DNA from: Planococcus sp. PAMC 21323
GTDB lineage: Bacteria; Bacillota; Bacilli; Bacillales_A; Planococcaceae
Direction: 5' to 3'
Length of the DNA: 64,000 nt
NCBI RefSeq assembly: GCF_000785555.1
Contig: NZ_CP009129.1
Span: 2,356,001-2,420,000 of the forward strand
This document shows, in pieces, positions 43,372 through 53,200 of the stretch. The notes under the pieces were generated by a model, which made no database searches, was not told where the DNA came from, and saw only the letters and a list, made by a program, of their open reading frames with translations. The position numbers and the translations under genes were made by a program. Positions within the stretch are counted from its first letter, which is position 1; every line of letters begins with the position of its first letter.

Positions 43372-44406
43372 TTATTCTTCTTGAAGCAAGTGATCAATCA
43401 GTTCTTTAGTTGAAGCATAGTTTTGGCGCTCTTCAAGTAACATAGTAACTTGTGGGCCTGACGGTTCTATCATTACTAATTCGACCGTTATTAACGGTGG
43501 CTCGATGTTGTCAAAAAAAGAAAAGATGGCGTCAAAATCCGCTGCTAAATTAGGATTTTGTTTATTAAGTTGACCTGATACAAAATAAATAGTTGTATAT
43601 GACTCAGTGCACTCTCCTTGTTGATTGACCGCTTTGCAATAAAGCCATAAATCGCCTTCCGGTTCGCCACGAAATTCAAAGCGTTCTGTTTGTGCTTGAG
43701 TAGCCGCATCTCGCCATTTGTCTTGCAGCTGATTGCTTACTCTCGATAAATCATTGAGGCTACCCTTTAAGATATACGCTTCAACTTCTGCTAAACTTCG
43801 ATTGTCACCTAGTTCCCGTAGATCTACAAAAATTCCGTATTTGCCTTCTTTATCGGTAATAAAGAATTTTTGAAAATCAAGTTTGTGTTTTTCTTGAAGA
43901 TCGAGAAACTTTTTCACCTTCTTAACTTCAGATTTTTCAATCGTGTCAAGTTGACGATCTGTTTCTAGAATCACCCATCGAACCGAATCTTGAGTTCGGA
44001 AGCTTTTTACGACGTGATTGACGAAATCGCCAGTTGAAGGTTTTGTATATCCAATCTCTTCTAACTCAGGCAATAATTCCTCCAGTTGTTCTTTTAATTG
44101 ATAAAACGCCAATTGCATTTTGTAATCATCGCGGTAAATCGTAGCGTAATTTTCGGTATCTACCGTGACCGTAAAAACAACATCTTTTTGTTCTTCAAAA
44201 GCCATTTGGTAGCTATGCCCATCTACGAAACTGCCCTTTGTTTCACTAATAATATCAACGTCCATATCATACTTTTCTTCAATAAATTCTTTTATTTTAT
44301 GGTCTTCTATTTTATCATCAATAATCTGGTTAATAAGCCACCACATGACGACTCCACTGATTAAAAAAAACGGGATCGTCATGACGATTAGAACATTCTT
44401 TTTCAC
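43372..44406 (-). CDS. Membrane-anchored protein, unknown, tandem paralogue 1
   Basis: A 344-residue protein with one N-terminal membrane segment (NVLIVMTIPFFLISGVVMWWL) and a large outside part. Residues about 40-215 align by eye with the gene upstream: both have FIEEKYxMD, FVDGxSYxMAF, EQxDVVFTVT and ENYATxYxDDY. It has an extra C-terminal ~120 residues (from FEFRGEPEGDLWLYCKAVNQ) absent from the paralogue, which may be a separate domain. I do not recognise either family. The two genes are 45 nt apart and probably one operon. Confidence 0.75.
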   Translation of the reverse strand: MKKNVLIVMTIPFFLISGVVMWWLINQIIDDKIEDHKIKEFIEEKYDMDVDIISETKGSFVDGHSYQMAFEEQKDVVFTVTVDTENYATIYRDDYKMQLAFYQLKEQLEELLPELEEIGYTKPSTGDFVNHVVKSFRTQDSVRWVILETDRQLDTIEKSEVKKVKKFLDLQEKHKLDFQKFFITDKEGKYGIFVDLRELGDNRSLAEVEAYILKGSLNDLSRVSNQLQDKWRDAATQAQTERFEFRGEPEGDLWLYCKAVNQQGECTESYTTIYFVSGQLNKQNPNLAADFDAIFSFFDNIEPPLITVELVMIEPSGPQVTMLLEERQNYASTKELIDHLLQEE

Positions 44407-44451
44407 CCAGTATCACTCCTTTTCATCTTATTATTTTCATTAAAAAGCAGT

Positions 44452-45120
44452 TTACTGACTCATGATATACGCTTTTATTTCTTCGTCGCTTTGAATACCC
44501 TCTATCTCCTTCAAGTTTAAGACAATTTGTGACCGGTCCCAGCGGTTGTATAGTTTGATTTTCTGAACATCAATATCGTGATCTTTTATAAGATTCAACA
44601 CCGCAATTATGGATTCAGCTTCATTTTTTTCAATGCTTTCGTAACTCGTTTCTGTTTCTAACATGAGCCAGCGAATCTGGTTCTCGGTTTTTATATTTTC
44701 TAAACCCGTTTGTATGAGCAAACCACTTAGTGGTTTTTTAAATCCAATCTTCTCTATTAATGGCAGGATTTTTTCTGCTTGTTCTTTTGCTTCATGCTCT
44801 GCCAACATAATTTCGTAATCATCATGATAAACGGTAGCGTAATTCTCGGTTTCGTATGTGACTGTGAAGACCACATCTTCTTGTTCTTTAAAAGCCATTT
44901 TATAGCTTTTGCCATCCACAAAGTTGTCAGGTGTAATATTTATAAAGATTGCGTCCATGCCATATTTTTCTTCGATAAAGGCTTTCGCTATCTCGTCTTC
45001 CGTTCGGGAGTCTTCAACTTCATCGAAAACGAATATCCCTACGTACCAAAAGACGATTAGCGTCGCTACACCAATCGCTAACACACATGCTGCTAAGATG
45101 CTTAGGAATATCTTTTTCAT
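44452..45120 (-). CDS. Membrane-anchored protein, unknown, tandem paralogue 2
   Basis: A 222-residue protein with an N-terminal membrane segment (IFLSILAACVLAIGVATLIVFW) and an acidic outside domain sharing the FIEEKY, FVDGKSYKMAF, DVVFTVT and ENYATVYHDDY blocks with the next gene. The start at 45120 has GGGGCGGTGGGA upstream; the longer frame to 45159 covers it. Both paralogues look like products of a recent duplication, one of them extended. A role in sensing or wall maintenance is possible but nothing in the sequence shows it. Confidence 0.75.
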   Translation of the reverse strand: MKKIFLSILAACVLAIGVATLIVFWYVGIFVFDEVEDSRTEDEIAKAFIEEKYGMDAIFINITPDNFVDGKSYKMAFKEQEDVVFTVTYETENYATVYHDDYEIMLAEHEAKEQAEKILPLIEKIGFKKPLSGLLIQTGLENIKTENQIRWLMLETETSYESIEKNEAESIIAVLNLIKDHDIDVQKIKLYNRWDRSQIVLNLKEIEGIQSDEEIKAYIMSQ

Positions 45121-45163
45121 TCCCACCGCCCCTTTTTGCCTTATTATAACCTTAAACAAAAAG

Positions 45164-45193
45164 AAATAGCTGAGACAATTGGTCTCAGCTATT
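45164..45193. terminator. Terminator of the Vpr-like gene
   Basis: AATAGCTGAGAC and GTCTCAGCTATT form a perfect stem around AATTG. On the minus strand it is followed by TCTTTTTG. Confidence 0.85.
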
Positions 45194-45199
45194 ACGGCA

Positions 45200-48100
45200 T
45201 TATTTTTTTATTGTAAAGTTTTGTTCTGTGACATTGCCTGCTGCGTCGATTACTTTTAAGGTGAATCTGTTCTCACCTAGATCAGTCACCGGAACATCAA
45301 TCGTAATGTCTTCATCAAAGCTATTTTCTCCGTAAGGCTCGCTCATAGCCTGGCTATAAACTTCACTGTCGATTAAATATACTTTGATTTTGTCCATATT
45401 ATCTGTCACGTTAAATGTGATTTCTGCGCTATCTTGATCAGTTTCTACAGTTTCTGGAACGTCCAATAGCTCGATTTCTGCAGGTTGCGTATCGATTAAC
45501 ACTTGGCTCCGTACTTCCATCTCGTTACCTGCTTCATCAACTGCTTTAACAAAAATATCGTTGCGGCCGTCTTCTAGTGTTAAAACGTGTTGGAAAAACA
45601 TGCCGTCAAATCGATTGGCTTTTTCTTTGTTTACGGTCACCGAAACAATGCGTGAACTGTCTTCTACAGATCCGAATACTTCTACGCGTTTTGTGCCGTA
45701 CACTTCAAAAGGTCCTGGCGCAAAAACAGAGATTGCCGGTTTTTCCGTATCGGCAATTGCATCTGTTAAGAACACCGTGGTTTTATTGCCAGCAGTGTCG
45801 TGGAAAACCGCTGTCAGTCGGTCACCTTTATCGATTGATACTGGCAGTTTATAGCTAGTCGTTTTAGGCGCTAAGGACTCGTCTTCATACGTATCAAGAT
45901 TTTCGGTCAGTTCGATGCCGTTGTGGAACACTTCCCAACGGTCGGGTCCCCCGCCTCCTGTGTTATCAGCGAAACTCGTGACCTTAACGGTATTGGCCGC
46001 CGCGTCGAGTGTTGCAGTTGCCGTTGGCGCGACTGTATCGACAAGAATTGGCATGGTTAATGACTGCCACTCCGCATGTGGATAATCAATAACCGCACGC
46101 ATTTCGATTTGATAGTTGCCGTCTTTAACGGGTATTCCTAGCACTTCCCCGTTCCATTCGTTGATGAAATCATAATAATACGAAAAATACTCGGCAAAGT
46201 TTTTCACTAAGTTCTTTTCCGTTTGCAAGGTGCGCAATATTTTGCCGTTCGCATCAAGTACATTTACTTCTAATTGTTTGGCGTTGCGTAGAAGCGAAAA
46301 TACGGGAATGATCGATTCCCTACTGCCATCGCCGTTTGGTGAAAAAGCAAAACGTTCTGGCGCAAAGCCTGTCTGATGGCTGCCTCCATTTATAATCTGT
46401 CCGAAATCGTCCGTTAAAAACGTGGTTGCATAAAACGTTTCTGGACTCCATGCAACGTCATCGAAAACAGGGGCTTTGTCCCATTCGCCGTTAAATCCGA
46501 AATACGGTACGGAGAGTGCCGTATTGCCAGACACTGCTTCGTCCTTGTCAGTTAATGTAATAAACCCATCGATAAAATACCCATTTTTAAACGCCGCAAA
46601 TTCTGGACGTCCACGTAAAGTCGAGATATCGATTGTCACATTGATTTCTTCTGTACTGTTTGCAGAAACAGTAACGGTTTCAGGTGCAGTAATATTCACG
46701 AAACTTGTCACTACGTTTGAGCCGGCACGGTTTGGGTCGGTAATATCAATTTTCCGTTCCGGGTGTTTGATCGCGTAATCGGTTTGCACGCTAACTGCGA
46801 CATTGTAGGTCGCGTCCTTATCCGAAAAATTCTCGGCTTGCAGTGTCATGGTTAGTAAATTGTTTTTAATTTCTTTTAACGCTACTTTTGCGTCACCGGT
46901 ATTTTCGTCGGTTACCAACACATCGGTTGATAGCGCGTCATGCAATTGCATGAGCCCCGCTCCTTGACGACGCGGCGACACGTATTGACCTGCGACAAGT
47001 TCCACAGGATTTGCCGTGTTCATCAATAAGTTTTTCGCAAACTCTACGCGGTCTCGCCCTTCTAGACCGAGTTCTTCAATCCGTTGGAACACAAGTGCAC
47101 TACCACCCGCTACATGCGGCGCTGCCATTGAAGTCCCACTCATTAAGCCGTATTCATTGTTATTAAGTGTGGAGAAAATATTGCCTCCTGGTGCAGTGAT
47201 TTCTGGTTTAAAATCCAAATTAGGTGTGGGTCCCCAAGACGTAAACTCACTCATTTTTCCTGCATTCGGATTAGGCGTTTCGAGTTGTTGGCCGTCAAAA
47301 TCGATCGTGACCGCTTTCCCGCCGTCCAACGCTGCTTTCATTGCCAAGCCGTCCTTTTGTAATGTCGATAAAAATGGAATTTGAATAAACGGATCAAACT
47401 CCATACTGACGGGTCCAGTCGTGTTGTTGTAAATGAGTACACCAGCTGCCCCCATCGATTCAGCCATATACGCTTTTTCTGTAAATGGAATAACGCCTCG
47501 TTCGATTAAAGCAAATTTCCCAGCTACATCTTTTCCTTCAAAGTCTTCTGGTTGTCCAAGGCCGACGTCGACAACTGAGTACGATTTCCTCGGCAAATCT
47601 TTTGGGTCGACTTCATTTGCTGCTAAATACAACGCACGTCCTGTTTGTACGCCGTCAACTTGATACGTAAAACTTTCTGTTGTGATTATACTGTTTTCAA
47701 ATGATGCCACTCCTAGCGAATCCATCGCGGTTCCTGGTGTACCGATTAATCCGTAATCTGGATTTTTCGCAAATGGCGATTGAAAGCCAGATCCGAGTAA
47801 GTCTTCATTGCCTGCAGAAATGGCAACGAGTATGCCATTATTGGTCGCGCGTTCCACTGCTTGCTGCTCTGGACTCGACGTATCCACAAACCCAGCCGTT
47901 GCACCGAGTGACATATTGATCACATCCGCGCCTAGCTTAATGGCGTCATCCATTGCTTTAATGTAAATATCTCCAAAAGTGGTCGGATACATGGCATCGT
48001 TGCCAAATACTTTTAGCGCCAGCAATTGCGCTTCTGGAGCAACCCCTTTAATGCCGCCGTTTTCTTCGTCGCCGTTAGCCGCAATTGTTCCTGCTACGTG

Positions 48101-48853
48101 CATGCCATGCATCGATGCGGTTGGGGCAATGTCGCGGATTTCATTGTTTTTATCCATATAGTTATAACCAAATGGTACTTTCTCCGTAAAGAACGCACCT
48201 TCTTCAATGCTGTGATCCGCAACAAATTCTTCTACTGTTTCTTTCGTTAACCCAGCCATTTCGTTATCATTTAGCACCATGTCACGGTGACCCGGGTCAA
48301 TCCCCGTATCAATCACTCCGACAATCATTCCTTCTCCTTTAAAGCCGTAATCGCGCCAAGCTTGCTGCGCTTGTACGAGCTCTTTGGAATGTTTCATGAG
48401 TGGCTCTACTTTCGGCCGCTTGTATTCGGTCGCTTCGTATACTGCTTTCACATTTGGCAACTTTTCGATCTCTGCGACTTGCTCTGCTTCGACTTCTGCA
48501 GAAAATCCATTAAATACTGCCGTAAACGTTTCGAGGTAGTCGATTTCTGGTGCTATCTTATCGATTGCCACTTGCGCAATGTCTTGCTTTACAAGCGCTG
48601 CTGCTTCAATTTGTTCTTTTTGCTTTTCCGGTAATTCTTTATAAAGCACTCCTTTTGTCGTCGCCGCTTCAATCGTCGGCTCTTCTTGTAGTTCAATGAT
48701 GATGCGCACCTGTTCTTTTGGTGACTGCGGCTTTAGCATCGCTTTTGATAAGTTAGCTTCCCTGTTTGGTGCTTCTGACAATACGGGACTGCCAAAAGCC
48801 GTGAAGCTGCTCCATACCAATAAAACACATAGCCACATACGCGTTTTTGTCAT
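45200..48853 (-). CDS. Secreted Vpr-like subtilase (S8), no wall anchor
   Basis: A 1217-residue extracellular serine protease. Signal peptide (about residues 1-26), an I9-type propeptide (to about 145), and a catalytic domain with D182 (GVIDTGID), H249 (HGMHVAG) and S575 (SGTSMAAPH). A PA domain is inserted at about 420-510 (FALIERGVIPFTEKAYMAES). After it come Fn3-like/beta-sandwich domains through to the C-terminus. AGGAGGA lies upstream of the ATG. The next minus-strand gene upstream is a close paralogue that carries SLH motifs; this one ends before them, so it is probably released. It has its own terminator. Confidence 0.93.
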   Translation of the reverse strand: MTKTRMWLCVLLVWSSFTAFGSPVLSEAPNREANLSKAMLKPQSPKEQVRIIIELQEEPTIEAATTKGVLYKELPEKQKEQIEAAALVKQDIAQVAIDKIAPEIDYLETFTAVFNGFSAEVEAEQVAEIEKLPNVKAVYEATEYKRPKVEPLMKHSKELVQAQQAWRDYGFKGEGMIVGVIDTGIDPGHRDMVLNDNEMAGLTKETVEEFVADHSIEEGAFFTEKVPFGYNYMDKNNEIRDIAPTASMHGMHVAGTIAANGDEENGGIKGVAPEAQLLALKVFGNDAMYPTTFGDIYIKAMDDAIKLGADVINMSLGATAGFVDTSSPEQQAVERATNNGILVAISAGNEDLLGSGFQSPFAKNPDYGLIGTPGTAMDSLGVASFENSIITTESFTYQVDGVQTGRALYLAANEVDPKDLPRKSYSVVDVGLGQPEDFEGKDVAGKFALIERGVIPFTEKAYMAESMGAAGVLIYNNTTGPVSMEFDPFIQIPFLSTLQKDGLAMKAALDGGKAVTIDFDGQQLETPNPNAGKMSEFTSWGPTPNLDFKPEITAPGGNIFSTLNNNEYGLMSGTSMAAPHVAGGSALVFQRIEELGLEGRDRVEFAKNLLMNTANPVELVAGQYVSPRRQGAGLMQLHDALSTDVLVTDENTGDAKVALKEIKNNLLTMTLQAENFSDKDATYNVAVSVQTDYAIKHPERKIDITDPNRAGSNVVTSFVNITAPETVTVSANSTEEINVTIDISTLRGRPEFAAFKNGYFIDGFITLTDKDEAVSGNTALSVPYFGFNGEWDKAPVFDDVAWSPETFYATTFLTDDFGQIINGGSHQTGFAPERFAFSPNGDGSRESIIPVFSLLRNAKQLEVNVLDANGKILRTLQTEKNLVKNFAEYFSYYYDFINEWNGEVLGIPVKDGNYQIEMRAVIDYPHAEWQSLTMPILVDTVAPTATATLDAAANTVKVTSFADNTGGGGPDRWEVFHNGIELTENLDTYEDESLAPKTTSYKLPVSIDKGDRLTAVFHDTAGNKTTVFLTDAIADTEKPAISVFAPGPFEVYGTKRVEVFGSVEDSSRIVSVTVNKEKANRFDGMFFQHVLTLEDGRNDIFVKAVDEAGNEMEVRSQVLIDTQPAEIELLDVPETVETDQDSAEITFNVTDNMDKIKVYLIDSEVYSQAMSEPYGENSFDEDITIDVPVTDLGENRFTLKVIDAAGNVTEQNFTIKK

Positions 48854-49039
48854 ACAAATTCCTCCTTCGAGTGATTATTATCACAATTATCAAATAATTA
48901 AGTCATCTTCATTTTTCCAGTTAACGGACTAGAAGTCTATGGTTCCAAAGCTATCTTATTTGTTGGATTGTGGGATTGGATTTGGGTATTTTGATTAGTT
49001 GAGGGAGTGGTTTATTTCCTTTTTTTAGGTTTCTGGAGT

Positions 49040-49720
49040 TACCTTCGGTCGTGGCGCTCCTTGGCTGGGGTGTGGGGATGTGAGTGCGGGTTCTCGAGTC
49101 GCCTTCGCTCGCTTTGGGCATGACTCCCGCAAGAAGCCGAGAAGAGCACTCGTCTTCTTGCTTCGTCTAGCCCGTGGCGCTCCTCGGCTGGAGAGTTGGT
49201 TAATATAAAAAGAGCTACTTGTTTTGAGTAGTAGGTAGTGTGAAGTTCTTGTGATCGCCTTCGGCCGCTTTGGGCATGGCTCCCGCGATAAGCCGAGAAG
49301 AACACTCGACTTCTTGCTTCGTCTAGCCCTTGACGCTCCTTGGCTGGAGAGTTGGTTATATACAAAGAGCTTCTGTTTTTGAGTAGAAGGTAGATAGTGT
49401 GTGGTTTTAAAGTTGCTCGGCGGCTGTGGTGCATGCGCCTTCGCTAGTTTCGGATGATAGTGAGGTGTTAACCAGATGTTTAGTGTATATAAGAATGCTT
49501 ATTGTTTATACCCAGGTATTCAACATCTTTACAGAAGCATTTTACTTTATACATGTATTTCATGAGAATTCATAGTTTACCTGTGAAATAGAATTGATAA
49601 AAAGCGACAATTACTATTTCAGGCTGTTCGCCGTGCGAACAGCTTGCAATCAGTCGCTTGAACTTGTGAGGAAAGACGAGTAGAGATTTCTGGGTGCCGT
49701 GTGCGGGGCGAGGAATTTTT
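49040..49720. repeat. Left arm of a ~680-bp inverted repeat around the SLH subtilase
   Basis: Contains family 2 units (about 49045-49195 and 49250-49345), the short block at 49415-49445, and the family 4 element to 49720 with the palindrome GCTGTTCGCCGTGCGAACAGC. The reverse complement of 54910-55640 matches it along its length, with few differences in the inner 340 bp. Confidence 0.88.
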
Positions 49721-49743
49721 GGGGTTCATATAAAGAGTCGAAA

Positions 49744-49800
49744 AAGTCATGTATAGATGTCAAAAGTTCAGGTAAAAAGTAAAAAAGTTAATGTAAGAGA
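49744..49800. repeat. Array of three 21-bp units (inverted orientation)
   Basis: GTA anchors at 49751, 49772 and 49793, i.e. exactly 21 bp apart, with GTTCAGGTA and GTTAATGTA, the complement of the unit at 40697. Just inside the left arm. A palindrome GTTTCGCATGCGAAAC follows at about 49860. Confidence 0.8.
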
Positions 49801-49977
49801 TCCGCACTCATATAACAAACAATAAAAATATATAAAAACCCACTTCCCTAGAATGCCAGCGTTTCGCATGCGAAACGCGATAAGTACAAATAGCTACAGA
49901 ATCAATCCTAATCTAGTTATAAAAATAATCATTGAATTCTATTTATATACTACGTGGAAAAACCTATGAATGAGCGA

Positions 49978-50092
49978 AAGATGGCGACTCCCGCGGGATA
50001 GCGAAGTGCCGAAATCCACTCGGGCATTCGCCCGAGTTAGTTCGGCGCAAGCCCGCAGGAAAGCGTCCATCTGTAGCGATTTCCCCTTATAC
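49978..50092 (+). repeat. Family 1 element with a swapped hairpin core
   Basis: Outer ends match copy 2 (GATGGCGACTCCCGCGGGA and AGCGTCCATCTGTAGCGATT), but the middle is a different nested hairpin: GCCGAA...CTCGGGC-ATTC-GCCCGAG...TTCGGC. Confidence 0.78.
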
Positions 50093-50130
50093 TTTTTGGT
50101 CTAGCTCGTAGTAGCGATTTCTCACACAAA

Positions 50131-50166
50131 AAAAGACAAGCAATCAAAATTCTGATTGCTTGCCTG
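50131..50166. terminator. Terminator of the SLH subtilase gene
   Basis: CAAGCAATCA and TGATTGCTTG form a perfect stem, with T-runs on both sides. Confidence 0.88.
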
Positions 50167-50208
50167 ATTTTTTATAGAAGAACGTTTATGTTTCTTCTAT
50201 ATAACAGC

Positions 50209-53200
50209 TTATTTCAATAGCTTCATCTTATCGAGGGCACGGTAAAGAACTGCCGCTGTTTCGCCTCGTGTGATTTTTGCTTGTGGGTCGAAGATGTTGC
50301 CTGTGCGACCTGTGATCAAGCCAAGTGCGTAAGCTTGTGCTGTTGCTTCGCTTGCGTACGGGCTGATTTTCTTGTTGTCCGCAAATTTATGCGTTGTGTC
50401 TAAGCCTTCAAGTAATGAAGCTTCTTTGTATTCGATTGCGCGCATCATCATGACTGCTGTGTCTTGACGCGAAATTGGTGCTTTCGGATCGAATGTGTTG
50501 TTTGGCAATCCAAGAACGATGCCTGCACGTGCTGCTGCTTCGATTTCTTTTGAAGCCCAAGTTTTGTCTGGTCCTGCATCTGTGAATCGGCCTTCATAGT
50601 CTTTCAAAGGCAATTCAAGTGTGCGAGCAAGCAATACTGCAAATTCAGCGCGTGTTAAGTCTTCATTTGGTGCAAATAATGTGTCTGTTTTTCCTTTGAT
50701 AATGTTTTGTGAAGCAAGTGCTTCAATTTGAGTTTTTGCCCAATATGTTTTGATGTCGCTAAATGTTACTTTTGCTGCTTTTGTAATTGTGAATGTCTTT
50801 TTAGTTTCGTGACCGGCTGCATCTTTTACTAACAATGTGTAATTGTTAGCACCGATTTTATCAACCGCCACTTTGACTTTGATCGTTTTGTTAAAGCTAG
50901 CTTTTCCGTATGGCTCAGAAAGTTCTTTTTTGAAGACTTCGCTGCCATTTACGTAAGCGTAGATTTGATCCATATTGTCTTTTACGTCGAACGATACTTC
51001 AACTTCAGAAGTGTTTGCTCCGACTGTTTTCGGTGCTTTGATATTGGAAACTACAGCTGGTGTTGTGTCGACTAAGATTTGACGACGTAGTTCCATTTCG
51101 TTGCCGAATTCGTCGATTGCTTTGACGCTAACGTGCTGTGAACCGTCTTTAAGCGTTACTGTATGTTTGAAGTTTACGCCGTCAAATGCGTCTGCTTTGA
51201 CGCCATTAACTGTAACTGAAACAACTTTCGAATCGTCTTCTACTCGTCCAGCTACTTGCACTTCGTTTTTGTCATACATTCCTAAAACTTCCGGTGAATC
51301 AAAGAAAATTACTGGTGCTACTTTTTCTTCTTTTGTAGAACCTGAAAGTTTCACTTTTGTTACGTTGCCAGCCGTGTCATAAAATGCAGCTGTCAGCGTA
51401 TCGCCATCTTTAACTTCCGCTTCTACTTTATAAGAAGTTGTTGTTGGTGCTAATGATTCGTTAGCTGGTGTTTTTTCATCTTCTGTTACTTCTTTGCCGT
51501 TTACGAATACTTCCCAACGATCTGCGCCGCCGCCTGAAGCATTATCCGCAAATTTAGAAACGTTTACTGTTTTCGTTTCAGCATCATACATTGCTGCAGC
51601 TTCTGGAGCTACTGTATCAACTAAGATTGGGAAGCTAATTGATTGCCATTGTGCATTTGGATAATCAATTACCGCGCGTAGTTGAATTTGGTATTTCCCG
51701 TCTTTTACTAAATTGTCTGAAGCTTTTCCGTCCCAGCCATTATCTTGTCTAAACGTGTATGGTGGGTTTGTTGCAGATGCTGCGTAATGTTTCGTTAAGT
51801 CTGAAGCTGTACGAATCGTACGCAGTTTTTTACCGTCTGCGTCTAAGACGTTTACTTCAAATGCTTTAGCGTTTCTCATTAATGAATAAAGAGGAACTGC
51901 CATGTCTTGCATGCCATCACCATTTGGTGAGAACGCAAAGCGTTCAGGAACAAATCCGTTTGCATGTGTACCACCTGAAATTGTCTCGCCTTTTTCATCT
52001 GTTAATTGAGCAACTCCGTAATAGCTATTTGCATCCCATGCGAATTTATCGAAAATATTCGCATCGTCCCAGCTGCCGTTAAAGCCAAAGTAAGGAACGA
52101 CTAACGGTGTATTACCTGTTACTTGTTCGTTTTTATCCGTTAATGTAACAAATCCATCAACAAAGAATCCGTTAATAAAGCTTGCATATTCCGGCATTTC
52201 TTTAAGAGCTGATACATCAACTGTTACTGAAATTTCTTTTGTTCCTTTTGCTGGAACTGTGACCGTTTTTGGTGCTGTAATTTTTACGTCTTCAGTTACA
52301 ACATATGATCCTGTAAGGTTTGGAGCTGTTAATTCGACATCATTTGATTTTACTGAATTATCCGTTTGGACGTTTACAGCTACATCATACGTTGCTGCTT
52401 TGTCTGAGAAGTTTTCAGCTTTTAATGTAAATGTGAATTTATTGTTTGCGATTTCTTTTAATGCTACTTTTGCATCGCCTGTTGCTTTATTCGTTACCAT
52501 AACGTCTGTTGATAACGCATCGTGCAATTGCATCAATCCAGCTCCTTGACGGCGCGGAGAGATAAATTCGCCTTTATCGAATTCCACAGGGTTTGCTGTG
52601 TTCATCAATAAGTTTTTCGCAAATTGAACGCGCTCGCGTCCTTCTAAGCCAAGTTCTTCAATGCGCTGGAAGATTAATGCTGCACCACCCGCAACGTGCG
52701 GAGCTGCCATCGACGTACCGCTCATTAGTCCGTAGTTATCATCGTTCAATGTTGAGAAAATATTGCCCCCTGGTGCTGTGATTTCAGGTTTGAAATCCAA
52801 GTTCGGTGTTGGTCCCCATGAAGTGAAATCACTCATTTCGCCAGCAGCTGGGTTTTGAATGTCAAGAAACTCTCCGTCAAACACGACAGATACTTTTTTA
52901 CTTGCATCTAGTTCTTTTTTCATCGCCAAGCCATCTGCTTGAAGCGCTGACATGAATGGAATTTTGATCGCTGGATCTGATGCCATATTGATTGTGCCTG
53001 TTGTGTTGTTGTAAACAATTACGCCAACTGCACCAGCTGCTTGTGCTGATAACCCTTTTTCAACGAAAGAAATTGCTCCACGAGAAATTAATGCGAATTT
53101 CCCAGTAAAGTCTTTTCCTTCAAAATCTGCTGGTTGTCCAAGTCCAGCATCCATTACTTCGTAACTAGCGTTTGGTAAATTTGTTGGATCTGCATCATTC

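Noticed and set aside
49039-49434. 131-codon minus-strand frame
   Set aside because: It lies wholly in family 2 repeats, and its translation repeats itself with them. No ribosome site.
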